In this document: one piece after another, positions 1-9,422 of the stretch
Position numbering within the stretch: position 1 is the first letter of the stretch
How the letters are laid out: each line of letters opens with the position of its first letter
Assembly (NCBI RefSeq): GCF_046292825.1
Contig: NZ_JBKBQG010000016.1
Coordinates: forward strand, 1-64,000
Source: Salinarimonas sp046292825
GTDB taxonomy: Bacteria > Pseudomonadota > Alphaproteobacteria > Rhizobiales > Beijerinckiaceae
Direction of reading: 5' to 3'
DNA length: 64,000 nucleotides
Program-made: the position numbers and the translations under genes
The notes under the pieces: model-generated
What the model saw: only the letters and a program-made list of their open reading frames with translations
Databases searched by the model: none
What the model was told of the DNA's origin: nothing

Positions 1-774
1 CTCGCCCGCCTGCTCGTCGGCGCCGCCGGCGCGGCGGCCGTCGTGGGGCTCCTCGCGCTCTACGCGCCGCGCGAGCGCGGTGCGGCGGAGGAGACGCTCG
101 TCATCGGCGGCATCGCCGCGCGGCCGGCTCCGGTGCTGACCGCGCCGCCCGCTCAATGGCGCACGCTCGACCGCCCGCTGATCACGCTCGGCCTCGACGC
201 CTCCGGCTTCGCCGGCCTGCCCAAGACCCATGTGGCGCGCGCGAGCGCCGACGGGACGTTGGAGGACAGCCTCGTCTTCGGCGCCTTCGACGAACCGGGC
301 ACGCATCTGCGCCTGATGCTCGCCCGCAACGCGCCCGAGGCGCAGGCTCGACCCTTCTTCGTCGAGACCGCGCTCGTCGCGGCGGAGGCCGGGCTCGCGC
401 TCGCGCGCAGCGGCCAGCCCGCCTGGCACGAGAGCCGGCTCGGCCCCCTCGAGATCGCCGCGCTCGAGCTCGAGAACGGCCCCGTGCGCGCCTGCCTCGC
501 CTTCCGCGGCGGCGCGGATCTGCGGCTTTCGGGCTGGCTCTGCGCCGCCGACGCGACGCCCGCCGACCTCGTCTGCACGATCGAGCGGCTCGTCCTCCTC
601 GACGACGGCGGCGATGCCCGCCTCGCCGCCGCCTTCGGCGAGCGGGCGGGGCCCTCCCGGTGCCGACAGGCGCCGGTCCTCGCCTCCCTCGACGAGACCG
701 ATCGCGCGGGGCTCGGCTCGCTCCTCGCCGAGAGCGCCCTCCTGCCGCCGCCGCGCCCGACGCGGACGCCGTGA
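1..774 (+). CDS. Membrane-anchored hypothetical protein, 5' end missing
   Basis: The reading frame is open from the first base of the window, so the true start lies upstream; a GTG at 43 is only an internal candidate. The first visible residues are hydrophobic (Ala/Val/Leu-rich, to about residue 20) and end at an Arg-rich boundary, which looks like a membrane anchor or uncleaved signal. The remaining ~235 residues are soluble, with four Cys in the C-terminal half and a Pro/Arg tail. I do not recognise the family. It is followed after 74 bp by another small membrane protein on the same strand. The reading is supported by alphaproteobacterial codon bias and absence of a better frame. Confidence 0.6.
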   Translation, partial: LARLLVGAAGAAAVVGLLALYAPRERGAAEETLVIGGIAARPAPVLTAPPAQWRTLDRPLITLGLDASGFAGLPKTHVARASADGTLEDSLVFGAFDEPGTHLRLMLARNAPEAQARPFFVETALVAAEAGLALARSGQPAWHESRLGPLEIAALELENGPVRACLAFRGGADLRLSGWLCAADATPADLVCTIERLVLLDDGGDARLAAAFGERAGPSRCRQAPVLASLDETDRAGLGSLLAESALLPPPRPTRTP

Positions 775-848
775 GCGGGCGAGCCCGCTTGAGCGCGAGC
801 GCGCCTTGCGCTCTAAGACGGACGGCGACATCCGAGCGGGAGATCCCG

Positions 849-1184
849 ATGAGCGACGCGCACGAGGCGATCGCGCGGCTGGAGGAGGAGATCGAGGCGC
901 TCGACGCGCGCGCAAGCGGCTGCGCCAAGCTGATGCAGGCGGCCCGCCTCGGCATGGCGACGGGCGGCCTCGCGCTCGCGCTCGTCCTCGTCGGGCTCGT
1001 TCGGCTCGGCGGGCTCGGCTTCGTGCTCGCGATCTCGGCGATCCTGATCGGCATCGTCGCCTACGGCTCGAACAGGGCGACCCTGATCGAGCTGCAGCGG
1101 ACCATCGCCGAGCGGCAGGCGCTGCGCGACCGCATGATCGACGCCATCGCTCCGCGCGAGGTCGGCGGGGGATCGGCACGCTAG
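849..1184 (+). CDS. Small two-span membrane protein of unknown function
   Basis: A 111-residue protein. An N-terminal acidic helix (residues 1-25, with EEEIEALDAR) could form a coiled coil. It is followed by two closely spaced hydrophobic segments (about 33-52 and 54-72, with only a short Gly-rich turn) and a charged C-terminal helix. The hairpin topology puts both ends on the same side of the membrane. ATG at 849 was chosen because upstream sequence in this frame is Arg-rich, low-complexity and antisense-like. No family is recognised. It lies 63 bp before the sensor kinase, but nothing in the sequence links the two functionally. Confidence 0.6.
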   Translation: MSDAHEAIARLEEEIEALDARASGCAKLMQAARLGMATGGLALALVLVGLVRLGGLGFVLAISAILIGIVAYGSNRATLIELQRTIAERQALRDRMIDAIAPREVGGGSAR

Positions 1185-1247
1185 ATTTCGCGTCCGGTTC
1201 GAGGTTAGGGTCTGTCGCCTCGGACGAACGCCACGCGGAAACCGCTC

Positions 1248-4118
1248 GTGCAAAACGGCTCATCCGGTCTCTCCCGGGACCTCGTCGTCGGCATCGGCCT
1301 GACGATCGCCTATTTCGCGACGGCGCTCGTCGGGTTGCAATGGGCGGCGATCGGCGGGGCCGGCTCGCCGGTCTGGCCGGCGGCGGGCGTCGGCCTCGCG
1401 GGGCTCCTCCTGCACGGCGTGCGGCTGTGGCCGGCGATCGCGATCGGCCGTTTCCTCGCCGGGATCGCGGTCGGCAGCGAGCACCCGCTCGCCGTCGAGG
1501 CGGCGATCGCGCTCGGCAACGCGCTCGGGACCGTCCTGCCGATCCTCGTCCTGCGCCGCACGACGCGGTTCGACCGACGTCTCGTCGGCGTGCGCGACGT
1601 CCTGGCGCTCGCCGCGGCGAGCGCCGCGAACGCCGCCGTATCGGCCTGCGTCGGCGTTTTCGCCCTGTGGCTGTCGGCGGGCTTCGGCGCGGGCACCGCC
1701 GTGATCGTCGCGGTGAACTGGTGGTCCGGCAACGCCGTCGGCGGCCTCGTCGTCGGATCGCTGATCCTCGCCTTCGTCGGCGCCGGGGGACGCCCGCTCT
1801 CGGTCGCGGACCGCCTCCACCTCGCGGCGCTCCTCGTCGTCGCGGCGTTGGCCTCGTGGCTGATCTTCCTCGCGCCCGGACGGACCTTCTTCGGCATCTG
1901 GAGCGTGTTCCCGATCCTGATCTGGGCGGCGCTCGCCTTCCACGTGCGGGGCGCGGCCGCCGCGCTCGCGATCGTCACGGCGGTGGCGACGATCGGCGCG
2001 ACGATCGGGCTGGGGCCCTTCGAACTCGCGCTCACCGCGCTCGGCGGGCGGGTGTTCCTCGCCCAGCAATTCGCCGCCGTCACCTCGCTGACCGTGCTGG
2101 TGCTCGCCGCCGCGGCCGACGAGCGGCGCGGGATCGAGGCCTTGCGGCGCTCCGAGGCGCGGCTCGTCGACGTGCTCGAGAGCACGACCGACAGCGTCTA
2201 CGTGCTCGACCGGGATTGGCGCTTCACCTTCCTCAACGCGCGGGCGAAAGCCGAGATCTCGGCCGGGCGCGACCTCGTCGGCGCGCGCCTCTGGGACGCG
2301 TTCCCGGGCGCCGACGACGGTCCGCTCGGGGAGAACTACCGCGCCGCCGTCGCGTCGGGGAGGCCGCGCTCCTTCGAGTTCTACTACAAGCCGCTCTCGA
2401 GCTGGTTTCGGGTCAACGCCTATCCCTCCGCGCAGGGGCTGACGGTGTTCTTCCGCTCGATCAACGAGGAGAAGGCCGCCGCCGAGGCGCTCGCCGAGAG
2501 CGAGGCGCGGCTGCGGGCCGTGCTGGAGCAGATGCCGGTCGGCATCGCGGTGGCGACCCTGCCGGAGGGTGCGGTCGTCTTCAGCAACACCCGCGCCTTC
2601 GATCTCCTCGGCCATTCCCTCGTCGGCCCGCGCACGATCGAGGCCTACGGCGCCCTCGGCGCGCTGACGCCGGACGGGCGGCCGCTGCCGCCGGAGCAGT
2701 ACCCGCTCGCCCGCGTCGCCCTGCACGGGGAGCGTGTCGAGCGCGCGCGGGTCCCCTACAAGCGCGCGGACGGCGTCGTGATCGAGCTCGAAGTCAGCGC
2801 CTCGGCGGTGCAGGACACGCGCGGCAAGCCGGTCCTCGCGGTCGCCGCCTTCGACGACGTGACGGAGCGGGTGCGCGCGGAGGAGACGCTCGCGCGGCTC
2901 AACGCCGATCTGGAGCGGCTCGTGGAGGAGGGCGCGGCCAAGATCGTGCAGATGCAGAAGATCGAGAGCCTCGGGCGCCTCACCGGCGGCATCGCCCACG
3001 ACTTCAACAATCTGCTGATGGTGGTGCTCAGCGCGCTCGACATGCTGCGCAAGCGCATTCCGCCGGAGGATGCCCGCGCCCAGCGCCTGATCGACAACGC
3101 GACCGAGGGTGCCCGGCGCGGCACCGCGCTCACCCAGCGCATGCTCGCCTTCGCGCGCCGCCAGGAGCTCGTGCCGCGGCCGACCTCGCTGCCCGATCTC
3201 GTGAGCGGCATGACCGAGCTCCTGCGCCGGACGCTCGGACCCCGCATCGCCGTCGAGACGCGCTTCGCGGCGCCGCTCTCGCGCGCGCTCGTCGACGCCA
3301 ACCAGCTCGAGCTCGCGCTCCTCAACCTCGCCGTCAACGCGCGCGACGCGATGCCCGACGGGGGGCGCCTGACGATCGGCGTCGACGAGGTCGTCCACGA
3401 CGCGGGCGCGGCGATCCGCTCGGGCACGGCGATGGGCCGCTATCTGCGCATCCGCGTCGTCGACACCGGCACCGGCATGGACGCGGCGACGCTCGCGCGC
3501 GCGACCGAGCCCTTCTTCACGACGAAGGACGTCGGCCGCGGCACGGGAATGGGCCTCTCGATGGTGCAGGGCCTCGCGCTCCAATCGGCGGGCGCCTTCA
3601 CGCTGACGAGCGCGCCGGGGGAGGGCACGACCGCGGAGATCCTCCTGCCGGCGACCGATCTCCAGGAAGACGCCGCCGAGGAGCCCGCCGTCGCCCCGCC
3701 GCCCGCCGCCGCCCGCCCGCTGCGCGTGCTCGCCGTCGACGACGACGCCCTCGTCCTGATGGGCACCGCCGGCATCCTCGAGGATCTCGGCCACGAACCG
3801 ATCGAAGCCGGCTCGGGGCGTGCCGCGCTCGAGATCCTGCGCGCGGGCCGCACCGTCGATCTCGTGATCACCGACCAGATGATGCCCGGCATGACCGGCC
3901 TCGAACTCGCCGAGGCGATCCGGGCCGAGCTGCCGGGCCTGCCGGTCGTCCTCGCGACGGGCTATTCCGAATTGCCCGAGGGGGCGGCGGCGCGGCTCGC
4001 GGGTCTTCTGGCGAAGCCCTTCACCCAGGAGCAGCTCGCCGCCGCGATCGCCAAGGCCACCGCCGCCGCCGCCTCTCCCGCCGCCACCCCCGCCGCGCCC
4101 ACGCCTGCCGACGCGTGA
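1248..4118 (+). CDS. MASE1-PAS hybrid sensor histidine kinase with C-terminal receiver domain
   Basis: A 956-residue membrane hybrid kinase. Residues 1-290 form a multi-span MASE1-type sensor (typical SPVWPAAGVGLAGLLLHG stretch near residue 40). Two PAS domains follow (~300-415 and ~420-535), then a helix and the HisKA/HATPase core with the phospho-acceptor in GGIAHDFNNLL (His584), an N box (LNLAVNARDAMPDGG) and a GTGMGLSM G box. A receiver domain (~815-935) keeps DDD and the acceptor Asp876 in VITDQMMPG. The HDFNNL H box is typical of HWE-neighbouring alphaproteobacterial hybrid kinases. The tail is Ala/Pro-rich. Start is GTG. No response regulator or Hpt gene lies next to it, so its phosphorelay partner is elsewhere; the ligand is unknown. 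Confidence 0.9.
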   Translation: MQNGSSGLSRDLVVGIGLTIAYFATALVGLQWAAIGGAGSPVWPAAGVGLAGLLLHGVRLWPAIAIGRFLAGIAVGSEHPLAVEAAIALGNALGTVLPILVLRRTTRFDRRLVGVRDVLALAAASAANAAVSACVGVFALWLSAGFGAGTAVIVAVNWWSGNAVGGLVVGSLILAFVGAGGRPLSVADRLHLAALLVVAALASWLIFLAPGRTFFGIWSVFPILIWAALAFHVRGAAAALAIVTAVATIGATIGLGPFELALTALGGRVFLAQQFAAVTSLTVLVLAAAADERRGIEALRRSEARLVDVLESTTDSVYVLDRDWRFTFLNARAKAEISAGRDLVGARLWDAFPGADDGPLGENYRAAVASGRPRSFEFYYKPLSSWFRVNAYPSAQGLTVFFRSINEEKAAAEALAESEARLRAVLEQMPVGIAVATLPEGAVVFSNTRAFDLLGHSLVGPRTIEAYGALGALTPDGRPLPPEQYPLARVALHGERVERARVPYKRADGVVIELEVSASAVQDTRGKPVLAVAAFDDVTERVRAEETLARLNADLERLVEEGAAKIVQMQKIESLGRLTGGIAHDFNNLLMVVLSALDMLRKRIPPEDARAQRLIDNATEGARRGTALTQRMLAFARRQELVPRPTSLPDLVSGMTELLRRTLGPRIAVETRFAAPLSRALVDANQLELALLNLAVNARDAMPDGGRLTIGVDEVVHDAGAAIRSGTAMGRYLRIRVVDTGTGMDAATLARATEPFFTTKDVGRGTGMGLSMVQGLALQSAGAFTLTSAPGEGTTAEILLPATDLQEDAAEEPAVAPPPAAARPLRVLAVDDDALVLMGTAGILEDLGHEPIEAGSGRAALEILRAGRTVDLVITDQMMPGMTGLELAEAIRAELPGLPVVLATGYSELPEGAAARLAGLLAKPFTQEQLAAAIAKATAAAASPAATPAAPTPADA

Positions 4119-4177
4119 GGCGGGGCGGCACGCGCGCGATCGTTGCCATGTCGGCCCATTTTCCCTAAAGCATCCCC

Positions 4178-4687
4178 ATGTCGCACGACGAGGACGACGA
4201 CGCGCCGGAGAACGCTCGAGACGATCCCGCCCCGGCCCTCGCGCCGGAGCCGGAGGGCATGCGCGGGCGCCGCCGGCGCGGCTACGTGCTTGAGAACCAG
4301 ATCGGCTTTCTCATCCGCAAGGCGCAGCAGCGCCACCTGAGCATCTTCGCCGCCCACATCCCCGAGGCGCTGACGGCGCAGCAATTCGCCGTGATGGCGA
4401 AGCTCGCCGAGACAGGCCCGTGCTCGCAGAACGCGCTCGGACGACAGACGGCGATGGACAATTCCACGATCAACGGCGTCGTCTCGCGGCTCGTCGAGCG
4501 CGAGCTCGTGGCGAAGCTGCCCTCCGAGGAGGACCGGCGCATGCATGTCGTCGCGCTGACGCCGGAGGGGGAGCGGGTCGTCGCGCGCGCGCTGCCGATG
4601 GCGGCCGAGATCACGCGCCTGACCCTCGCGCCGCTCACGCCCGCCGAGCGGGCGACGCTCGTGCGGCTCGTGCGCAAGATCACCTGA
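4178..4687 (+). CDS. MarR-family transcriptional regulator
   Basis: A 169-residue winged-helix regulator. After an acidic, disordered N-terminus (~1-35) comes the MarR fold: a dimerisation helix, the recognition region (SQNALGRQTAMDNSTINGVV, ~85-105) and the wing with the family motif SEEDRRMHVVALTPEGE (~123-140). Such proteins are dimeric repressors released by phenolic or other small ligands. It stands alone, 127 bp before a PLP aminotransferase on the same strand; whether it controls that gene or itself is unknown. No clear palindrome is seen just upstream. Confidence 0.88.
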   Translation: MSHDEDDDAPENARDDPAPALAPEPEGMRGRRRRGYVLENQIGFLIRKAQQRHLSIFAAHIPEALTAQQFAVMAKLAETGPCSQNALGRQTAMDNSTINGVVSRLVERELVAKLPSEEDRRMHVVALTPEGERVVARALPMAAEITRLTLAPLTPAERATLVRLVRKIT

Positions 4688-4814
4688 GCGGGTCCGCCCC
4701 CGCCTCGCGGGAGCGCGCATGCGGATGGCGCTGCCGCGCGGGTTGCGCGCGCCCCGCGGCTCGTGTGAGCTTTGCTGGCAAGAGCGCCCGAACCCAGTCG
4801 AGAGGCCCCTGTCC

Positions 4815-5708
4815 ATGTCGTCGTCCCCCGCCCCGCAGCGCACCGTGTTCCTCAACGGGTCGTTCGTCCCCTTCGAGGAGGCGAAGATCTCGGTGATGGA
4901 TCGCGGCTTCCTGTTCGCCGACGGGATCTACGAGGTCGCGGCCGTGATCGACGGGCGCCTCGTCGATGCCCGCGCCCATCTCGCCCGGCTCGAGCGCTCG
5001 CTCGCCGAGATCGAGATCGCCAATCCCTACTCGATCGCGCGATGGACCGAGCTGATGGCCGATCTCGCCGCCCGCAACGGCTTGAGCGAGGGGCTCGTCT
5101 ATATCGAGGTGACCCGCGGCGTGGCCGAGCGCGACTTCCCCTTCCCGCCCCGGGACACGGCGCCGACGGTCGTCATGTTCACGCAGGCGAAGGCGATTCT
5201 CGCCTCGAAGGCCGCCGAGACCGGGGTCGGGGTGATCACGGTGCCGGATCTGCGCTGGAAGCGCCGCGACATCAAGTCGGTCGCGCTCCTCGCGCAGGTC
5301 CTCGCCAAGGAGGCCGCGGCCAAGGCCGGCGTCGCCGAGGCCTGGATGGTGGAGGACGGGCACGTCACCGAGGGCGGCTCGTCCACGGCCTTCATCGTGA
5401 GCGCGGAGGGCACCCTCGTCACGCGTCCGCTCTCGAACGCGGTGCTCCCGGGGATCACCCGCCTCGCGGTGAAGAAGATCGCCGCCGACCTGCAGATGAA
5501 GGTCGAGGAGCGGCTGTTCACGGTCGAGGAGGCGCACGCCGCGCGCGAGGCCTTCTATTGCTCGGCCTCGGCGATCGTGATGCCGATCGTCTCGATCGAC
5601 GGCGCCCCCGTCGGCGAGGGCCGCCCCGGCCCCGTCGCCCGCCGCCTGCGCGAGGCCTATCTCGGCCTCGCGCGCGAGGAGGGCGCCCTCGATTCCGATT
5701 TCGCCTGA
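4815..5708 (+). CDS. Class-IV PLP aminotransferase, D-amino-acid transaminase-like
   Basis: A 297-residue fold-type IV aminotransferase. The N-terminus NGSFVPFEEAKISVMDRGFL (from about residue 11) and YEVAAVIDGRLVD match D-alanine/D-amino-acid aminotransferases better than branched-chain enzymes. The Schiff-base lysine is Lys154 in RRDIKSVALL, and the phosphate-binding region GGSSTAFIV and the C-terminal FYCSASAIVMPI are present. D-amino-acid transaminases interconvert D-alanine and 2-oxoglutarate with pyruvate and D-glutamate, feeding peptidoglycan precursors. ATG at 4815 is preferred over an upstream in-frame ATG at 4719 because homologues begin here. Substrate assignment is by family resemblance; 4-amino-4-deoxychorismate lyase is the main alternative. 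Confidence 0.85.
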   Translation: MSSSPAPQRTVFLNGSFVPFEEAKISVMDRGFLFADGIYEVAAVIDGRLVDARAHLARLERSLAEIEIANPYSIARWTELMADLAARNGLSEGLVYIEVTRGVAERDFPFPPRDTAPTVVMFTQAKAILASKAAETGVGVITVPDLRWKRRDIKSVALLAQVLAKEAAAKAGVAEAWMVEDGHVTEGGSSTAFIVSAEGTLVTRPLSNAVLPGITRLAVKKIAADLQMKVEERLFTVEEAHAAREAFYCSASAIVMPIVSIDGAPVGEGRPGPVARRLREAYLGLAREEGALDSDFA

Positions 5709-5798
5709 GCGGGCGCTCTGCGCGGGATTCGTAGATTGGGCTCGTCGCGGCAAGCGCGACCGACGCGACGACGACCGAGGGCCAAGATCTCCGAACGC

Positions 5799-7628
5799 TC
5801 ACGCCGCGCGCAGGCGCTCGACGAAGCCGGCGACCTCGCGGCGGAGCGTCTGCGCCTCCGCGGCGAGGATGCCGGAGGCGGTGCGGACCTCGCCGGCCTT
5901 GTCCATCGTCTGAGCGGCGGACCCCGCAACGGCCTCGACCGAGCTCGCGATCGTCTCCGTCCCGTCCGCCGCCTGGGAGACGCCGCGGGCGATCTCGTCG
6001 GTGGCCGCGCGCTGCTGCTCGACGGCGGCGGCGACGCTCGTCGCGATGCCGCTCAGCTCGCGGATCGTGCGCGAGATGCCCTCGATCGCCGCGACGACCT
6101 CGACCGAGGCCGATTGGACGGCGCCGATCTGCGTGCCGATCTCGTCGGTGGCCTTGGCGGTCTGGTTGGCGAGCGACTTGACCTCGGCGGCGACGACCGC
6201 GAAGCCGCGGCCCGCCTCGCCGGCGCGCGCGGCCTCGATGGTGGCGTTGAGCGCGAGGAGATTGGTCTGCGCGGCGATCTCGTTGATCAGCGAGACGACG
6301 TCGCCGATGCGGGCGGTGGCGTCGCCGAGCGCGTGGACCTTGTTGCCGACCGCGTCCGCCTCGCCCACCGCGCTCTCGGCGATGTTCGAGGCCTGGGCGA
6401 CGCGCGCGCCGATCTCGGCGATCGAGGCGGCGAGCTCTTCGCTCGCGGAGGCGACGGTGCCGACGTCGGCGGTGGCGCGCTTCGTCGCCTCGCCGGCGCT
6501 CTCGCCGCGGGTGCTGGTGGCGGTGGCGAGCGCGAGGAGCGCCTCTGCGCTGCCCTCGATCTGGGCCGAGGCGCTGCCGAGCGTCTGCGCCACGCGGGCG
6601 ACCGAGGCGTCGAGCTGGTCGGCGAGGCGGATCATGGCCTCGCGGCGCTCGCTCTCGGCCCGCTCGCGGGCGGCGTCCTGGGCCGCGCGGGCTTCGTCCT
6701 CGTGGCGCGCCCGCTCGGCCGCGACGGCCTCGGCGGCCTGCGCCTCGGCGGCTGCGATGCGGCGGGTGAGGCGGAAGACGAGGCCGATCGTGCCCGCGCC
6801 GATCGTCGCGATCAGGAGCGCGAGCCCCCCGAGCGACCAGGCCCGCAGGCTCGCGACCGTGCCGGAATAGCCCGAGGCGTCCCAGCTCGCATCGGCGCGG
6901 AAGGCGACGTCGCCTTCGGGCGTGCGGATGTCGAGAACCGCGCTCGCGGGAACCGCGCCCACGGGCAGGGCGAAATTGTCGAGGCGACGCAGGACGCGGC
7001 CGTCCTGCGCGGAGAGATAGACGATGCCCATGCCCATCCGCGTGTCGGTCGTCGCGAGCGCGTGGAGCGGATCGGTGTCGACGACGAGATAGCCGGCGAG
7101 CCGCAGGCCGCCGATCGGCACCACGACGGACATGCGCGGCTCCCCGCGCTCCTGCCAATGGTGCACGAGCCGCACGAGCCTGTCGGTGCCCTCGCGGGCG
7201 CGCAGGCGATCGGCGAGCGCGACGGGCGGGGCCGCCGCCGCGCCGCCGCGATGATCGGCGATCGGCATCGCATCGGTGCCGAGCACCGAGAGCCCCATGA
7301 CGGAGACCGCTCCGGAGGTGACGATGTCGCGCCGCAGCATCCGCGGCAGCGCCTCGCGCAGGCCTGCGGCGTCGCCGGTGCCCAGGAGCTGGCGGATCTC
7401 CGCCTCCTGCGCGACCTGCGCCGCGAACCCGCCGACGCGCTCGACATAGCCGGTCCAGGCCGTCTCCTCGACGTAGCGATCGAGCATCGTGCCGATCTGG
7501 GCCGCGTTCGCGTCGTGGACGGCCTCGCCGTAGCGATCGGTCACGACGAGCATGGCCACGAAGGCGGCGGCGCAATTGAGCGCGACCGACACCGCCAGGA
7601 TGGCGAAGAGCTTGCGACGCTCCGACAT
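5799..7628 (-). CDS. Methyl-accepting chemotaxis protein
   Basis: A 609-residue transmembrane chemoreceptor. TM1 spans ~7-29, an extracytoplasmic sensor fills ~30-255 (PDC/Cache-like by its VVVPIGGLRLAGYLVVDTDP stretch) and TM2 lies at ~262-284. A charged helical linker replaces a clear HAMP domain. The signalling domain contains the conserved tip INEIAAQTNLLALNATIEAA and GRGFAVVAAEVKSLA. It would relay ligand binding to CheA/CheW. No che genes are nearby and the C-terminus lacks a CheR/CheB tether pentapeptide. ATG at 7628 was chosen because the hydrophobic TM1 starts directly after it; the upstream in-frame extension looks untranslated. Confidence 0.93.
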   Translation of the reverse strand: MSERRKLFAILAVSVALNCAAAFVAMLVVTDRYGEAVHDANAAQIGTMLDRYVEETAWTGYVERVGGFAAQVAQEAEIRQLLGTGDAAGLREALPRMLRRDIVTSGAVSVMGLSVLGTDAMPIADHRGGAAAAPPVALADRLRAREGTDRLVRLVHHWQERGEPRMSVVVPIGGLRLAGYLVVDTDPLHALATTDTRMGMGIVYLSAQDGRVLRRLDNFALPVGAVPASAVLDIRTPEGDVAFRADASWDASGYSGTVASLRAWSLGGLALLIATIGAGTIGLVFRLTRRIAAAEAQAAEAVAAERARHEDEARAAQDAARERAESERREAMIRLADQLDASVARVAQTLGSASAQIEGSAEALLALATATSTRGESAGEATKRATADVGTVASASEELAASIAEIGARVAQASNIAESAVGEADAVGNKVHALGDATARIGDVVSLINEIAAQTNLLALNATIEAARAGEAGRGFAVVAAEVKSLANQTAKATDEIGTQIGAVQSASVEVVAAIEGISRTIRELSGIATSVAAAVEQQRAATDEIARGVSQAADGTETIASSVEAVAGSAAQTMDKAGEVRTASGILAAEAQTLRREVAGFVERLRAA

Positions 7629-7714
7629 GAGGATCCTCGGGTCTCTAGGGCTCGGGGCTTGCGGGGCATCGCCCGCGCAAGGTGCGGACGATGCCCGGGG
7701 AACGGATCGCCGGC

Positions 7715-8143
7715 TCACCAGGCGACGAGCGGGAGGGACTTCTCGCGCCATTCCTCCATGCCGAGCGCGTAATAATAGACGTTGCCGTAGCCGTAGCTCA
7801 CCGCCTTGACGACGGCGTTCGCCGCGCGTCCGCAGCGCAGGCCGTTGCAATAGAACAGGACGGGCGTGTCCTTCGTCGGCACCACCGCGGCGAGATCCGC
7901 CTCGCCGTTGATGTCGGTGTCGATCAGGCGCACGGCGCCCTCGATCCGGCCGGCGTCGAAATCCGCCTGGTTGCGGTTGTCGAGGATCACGAGAGTGGGG
8001 TGGCGCTCGATCAGCTCGATCACGCCGTCCGCGTCGACGGTCGTGGCGCCTTCGATCTCCAGCGGCGCGAGATCGGCCTGCGCGGCGGTGGCGAGGCCGA
8101 TGGCGAAGACGGCGCTCAGAACGGTCTTGAGGACGGTTTGCAT
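7715..8143 (-). CDS. Exported rhodanese-like sulfurtransferase
   Basis: A 142-residue single-domain rhodanese. A Sec signal peptide occupies residues 1-23 (cleavage likely after ATAAQA). The fold follows with ILDNRNQADFDAGRIEGAVRL and the active-site loop CNGLRCGRAANA, which gives Cys99 as the persulfide-forming residue; a second loop cysteine, Cys104, is unusual. It should act in the periplasm on sulfane sulfur or in thiol redox chemistry. ATG at 8143 was preferred because it places the signal peptide at the N-terminus. It lies upstream of the chemoreceptor gene on the same strand with an 86-bp gap, so co-transcription is possible. Confidence 0.85.
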   Translation of the reverse strand: MQTVLKTVLSAVFAIGLATAAQADLAPLEIEGATTVDADGVIELIERHPTLVILDNRNQADFDAGRIEGAVRLIDTDINGEADLAAVVPTKDTPVLFYCNGLRCGRAANAVVKAVSYGYGNVYYYALGMEEWREKSLPLVAW

Positions 8144-8466
8144 GCGTGGCTCCCTGGCACTGGTGACGCTGCGCTGCAGCATAACCTATGTTGATCTGTT
8201 GACGTTAGGTGAGTTAGACCTGCTTGGCGCCGGTCTCTTCTTCTGTAGGACGAAGCATGACTCGGACTCTTTAAGGAAACACTGAACCAAATCGGTGCAA
8301 TGCTGCATCTCGACGAATTCGTCCGTGCCGTTTCGGGGCAGGGCGTCGGGCAAGACGTCTCCGCGCCGGGCGCGGCGCCGGGGGGCGCGTCTCGGCTCGC
8401 CTTGACTTCCCGCCCTGCCTTTGCCAAGCCCGCGCATTCTCGGACGCGCCCCGCGAAGGAACCGAC
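8144..8466 (+). other. Intergenic region with a low-G+C patch
   Basis: This 323-bp divergent gap between the rhodanese and fabD must carry both promoters. I see no convincing coding frame. Hand counting gives about 49% G+C over 8181-8330, far below the surroundings, with an AT-richer core containing TTGACG near 8199. It may be promoter DNA or a remnant of acquired sequence. Confidence 0.4.
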
Positions 8467-9420
8467 ATGACCCGTGCACTCGTCTTTCCCGGTCAAGGCA
8501 GCCAGGCCGTCGGCATGGGCCGCGCGCTCGCCGAGGCCTTCCCGAGCGCACGCGCCGTGTTCGAGGAGGTCGACGAGGCGCTCGGCGAGAAGCTCTCGGC
8601 CCTGATCTTCGAGGGGCCGATGGAGACCCTCACGCTCACCGCGAACGCCCAGCCCGCCCTGATGGCGACGAGCCTCGCCGCCCTGCGCGCGCTCGAGGCG
8701 CAAGCGGGCTTCGCGATCGCCCGCGACGCGGCCTACGTCGCCGGCCATTCGCTCGGCGAGTATTCGGCGCTCGCGGCGGCCGGCGCGATCTCGATCGCCG
8801 ACACCGCCCGCCTCCTGCGCATCCGCGGCGAGGCGATGCAGGACGCGGTGCCGGTGGGCACCGGGGCCATGGCCGCCCTGATCGGCGTCGAGCGCGAGGA
8901 CGCGGCCGCGATCGCCGCCGAGGCCGCCGAGGGCGACGTCTGCGACGTGGCCAACGACAATGGCGGCGGCCAGGTCGTCGTCTCGGGCGCCAAGGCGGCG
9001 GTGGAGCGCGCGATCGCGATCGCGCAGGCGCGCGGCGTCAAGCGCGCGGTGCTCCTGCCCGTCTCCGCCCCCTTCCATTGCGCGCTGATGGCGCCGGCGG
9101 CGGAGGCGATGCGCGCGGCGCTCGCGCAGGTGAGCGTGCGGGCACCCGCCGTGCCCGTGATCGCCAACGTCACCGCCGGCCCGATCGTCGATCCGGACGC
9201 GATCCGCGCGCGCCTCGTCGAGCAGGTGACCGGCACGGTGCGCTGGCGCGAATCGGTCGCCGCCATGGCCGATCTCGGCGTGACCGCAATGGTCGAGGTC
9301 GGAGCCGGGAAGGTCCTGTGCGGGTTGATCCGCCGGATCGCGCCGGGCGTCGCGACGCGCGCCGTCGGCACGCCCGAGGACGTCGCCGCCTTCGCGGCCG
9401 ACGAAGGGAAGGGAGCTTGA
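8467..9420 (+). CDS. fabD: Malonyl-CoA:ACP transacylase
   Basis: A 317-residue enzyme that transfers malonyl from CoA to acyl carrier protein, supplying extender units to fatty acid synthesis in the cytoplasm. It carries the N-terminal FPGQGSQ motif, the nucleophile Ser95 in GHSLGEYSAL and the catalytic His204 in APFHCALM; its length is normal for the family. It heads the cluster fabD-fabG-acpP-fabF, with fabG starting 2 bp after its stop, so the first two genes are almost certainly co-translated. Confidence 0.97.
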   Translation: MTRALVFPGQGSQAVGMGRALAEAFPSARAVFEEVDEALGEKLSALIFEGPMETLTLTANAQPALMATSLAALRALEAQAGFAIARDAAYVAGHSLGEYSALAAAGAISIADTARLLRIRGEAMQDAVPVGTGAMAALIGVEREDAAAIAAEAAEGDVCDVANDNGGGQVVVSGAKAAVERAIAIAQARGVKRAVLLPVSAPFHCALMAPAAEAMRAALAQVSVRAPAVPVIANVTAGPIVDPDAIRARLVEQVTGTVRWRESVAAMADLGVTAMVEVGAGKVLCGLIRRIAPGVATRAVGTPEDVAAFAADEGKGA

Positions 9421-9422
9421 CG

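Noticed and set aside
1190..1247. A GGTTCGA stretch resembling a tRNA T arm
   Set aside because: No anticodon arm, D arm or acceptor pairing could be found around it.
614..4168. Long Arg-rich plus-strand frame over the sensor kinase
   Set aside because: Its translation is almost entirely Arg/Ala/Gly/Pro without any domain, while the overlapping frame encodes a complete MASE1 hybrid kinase.
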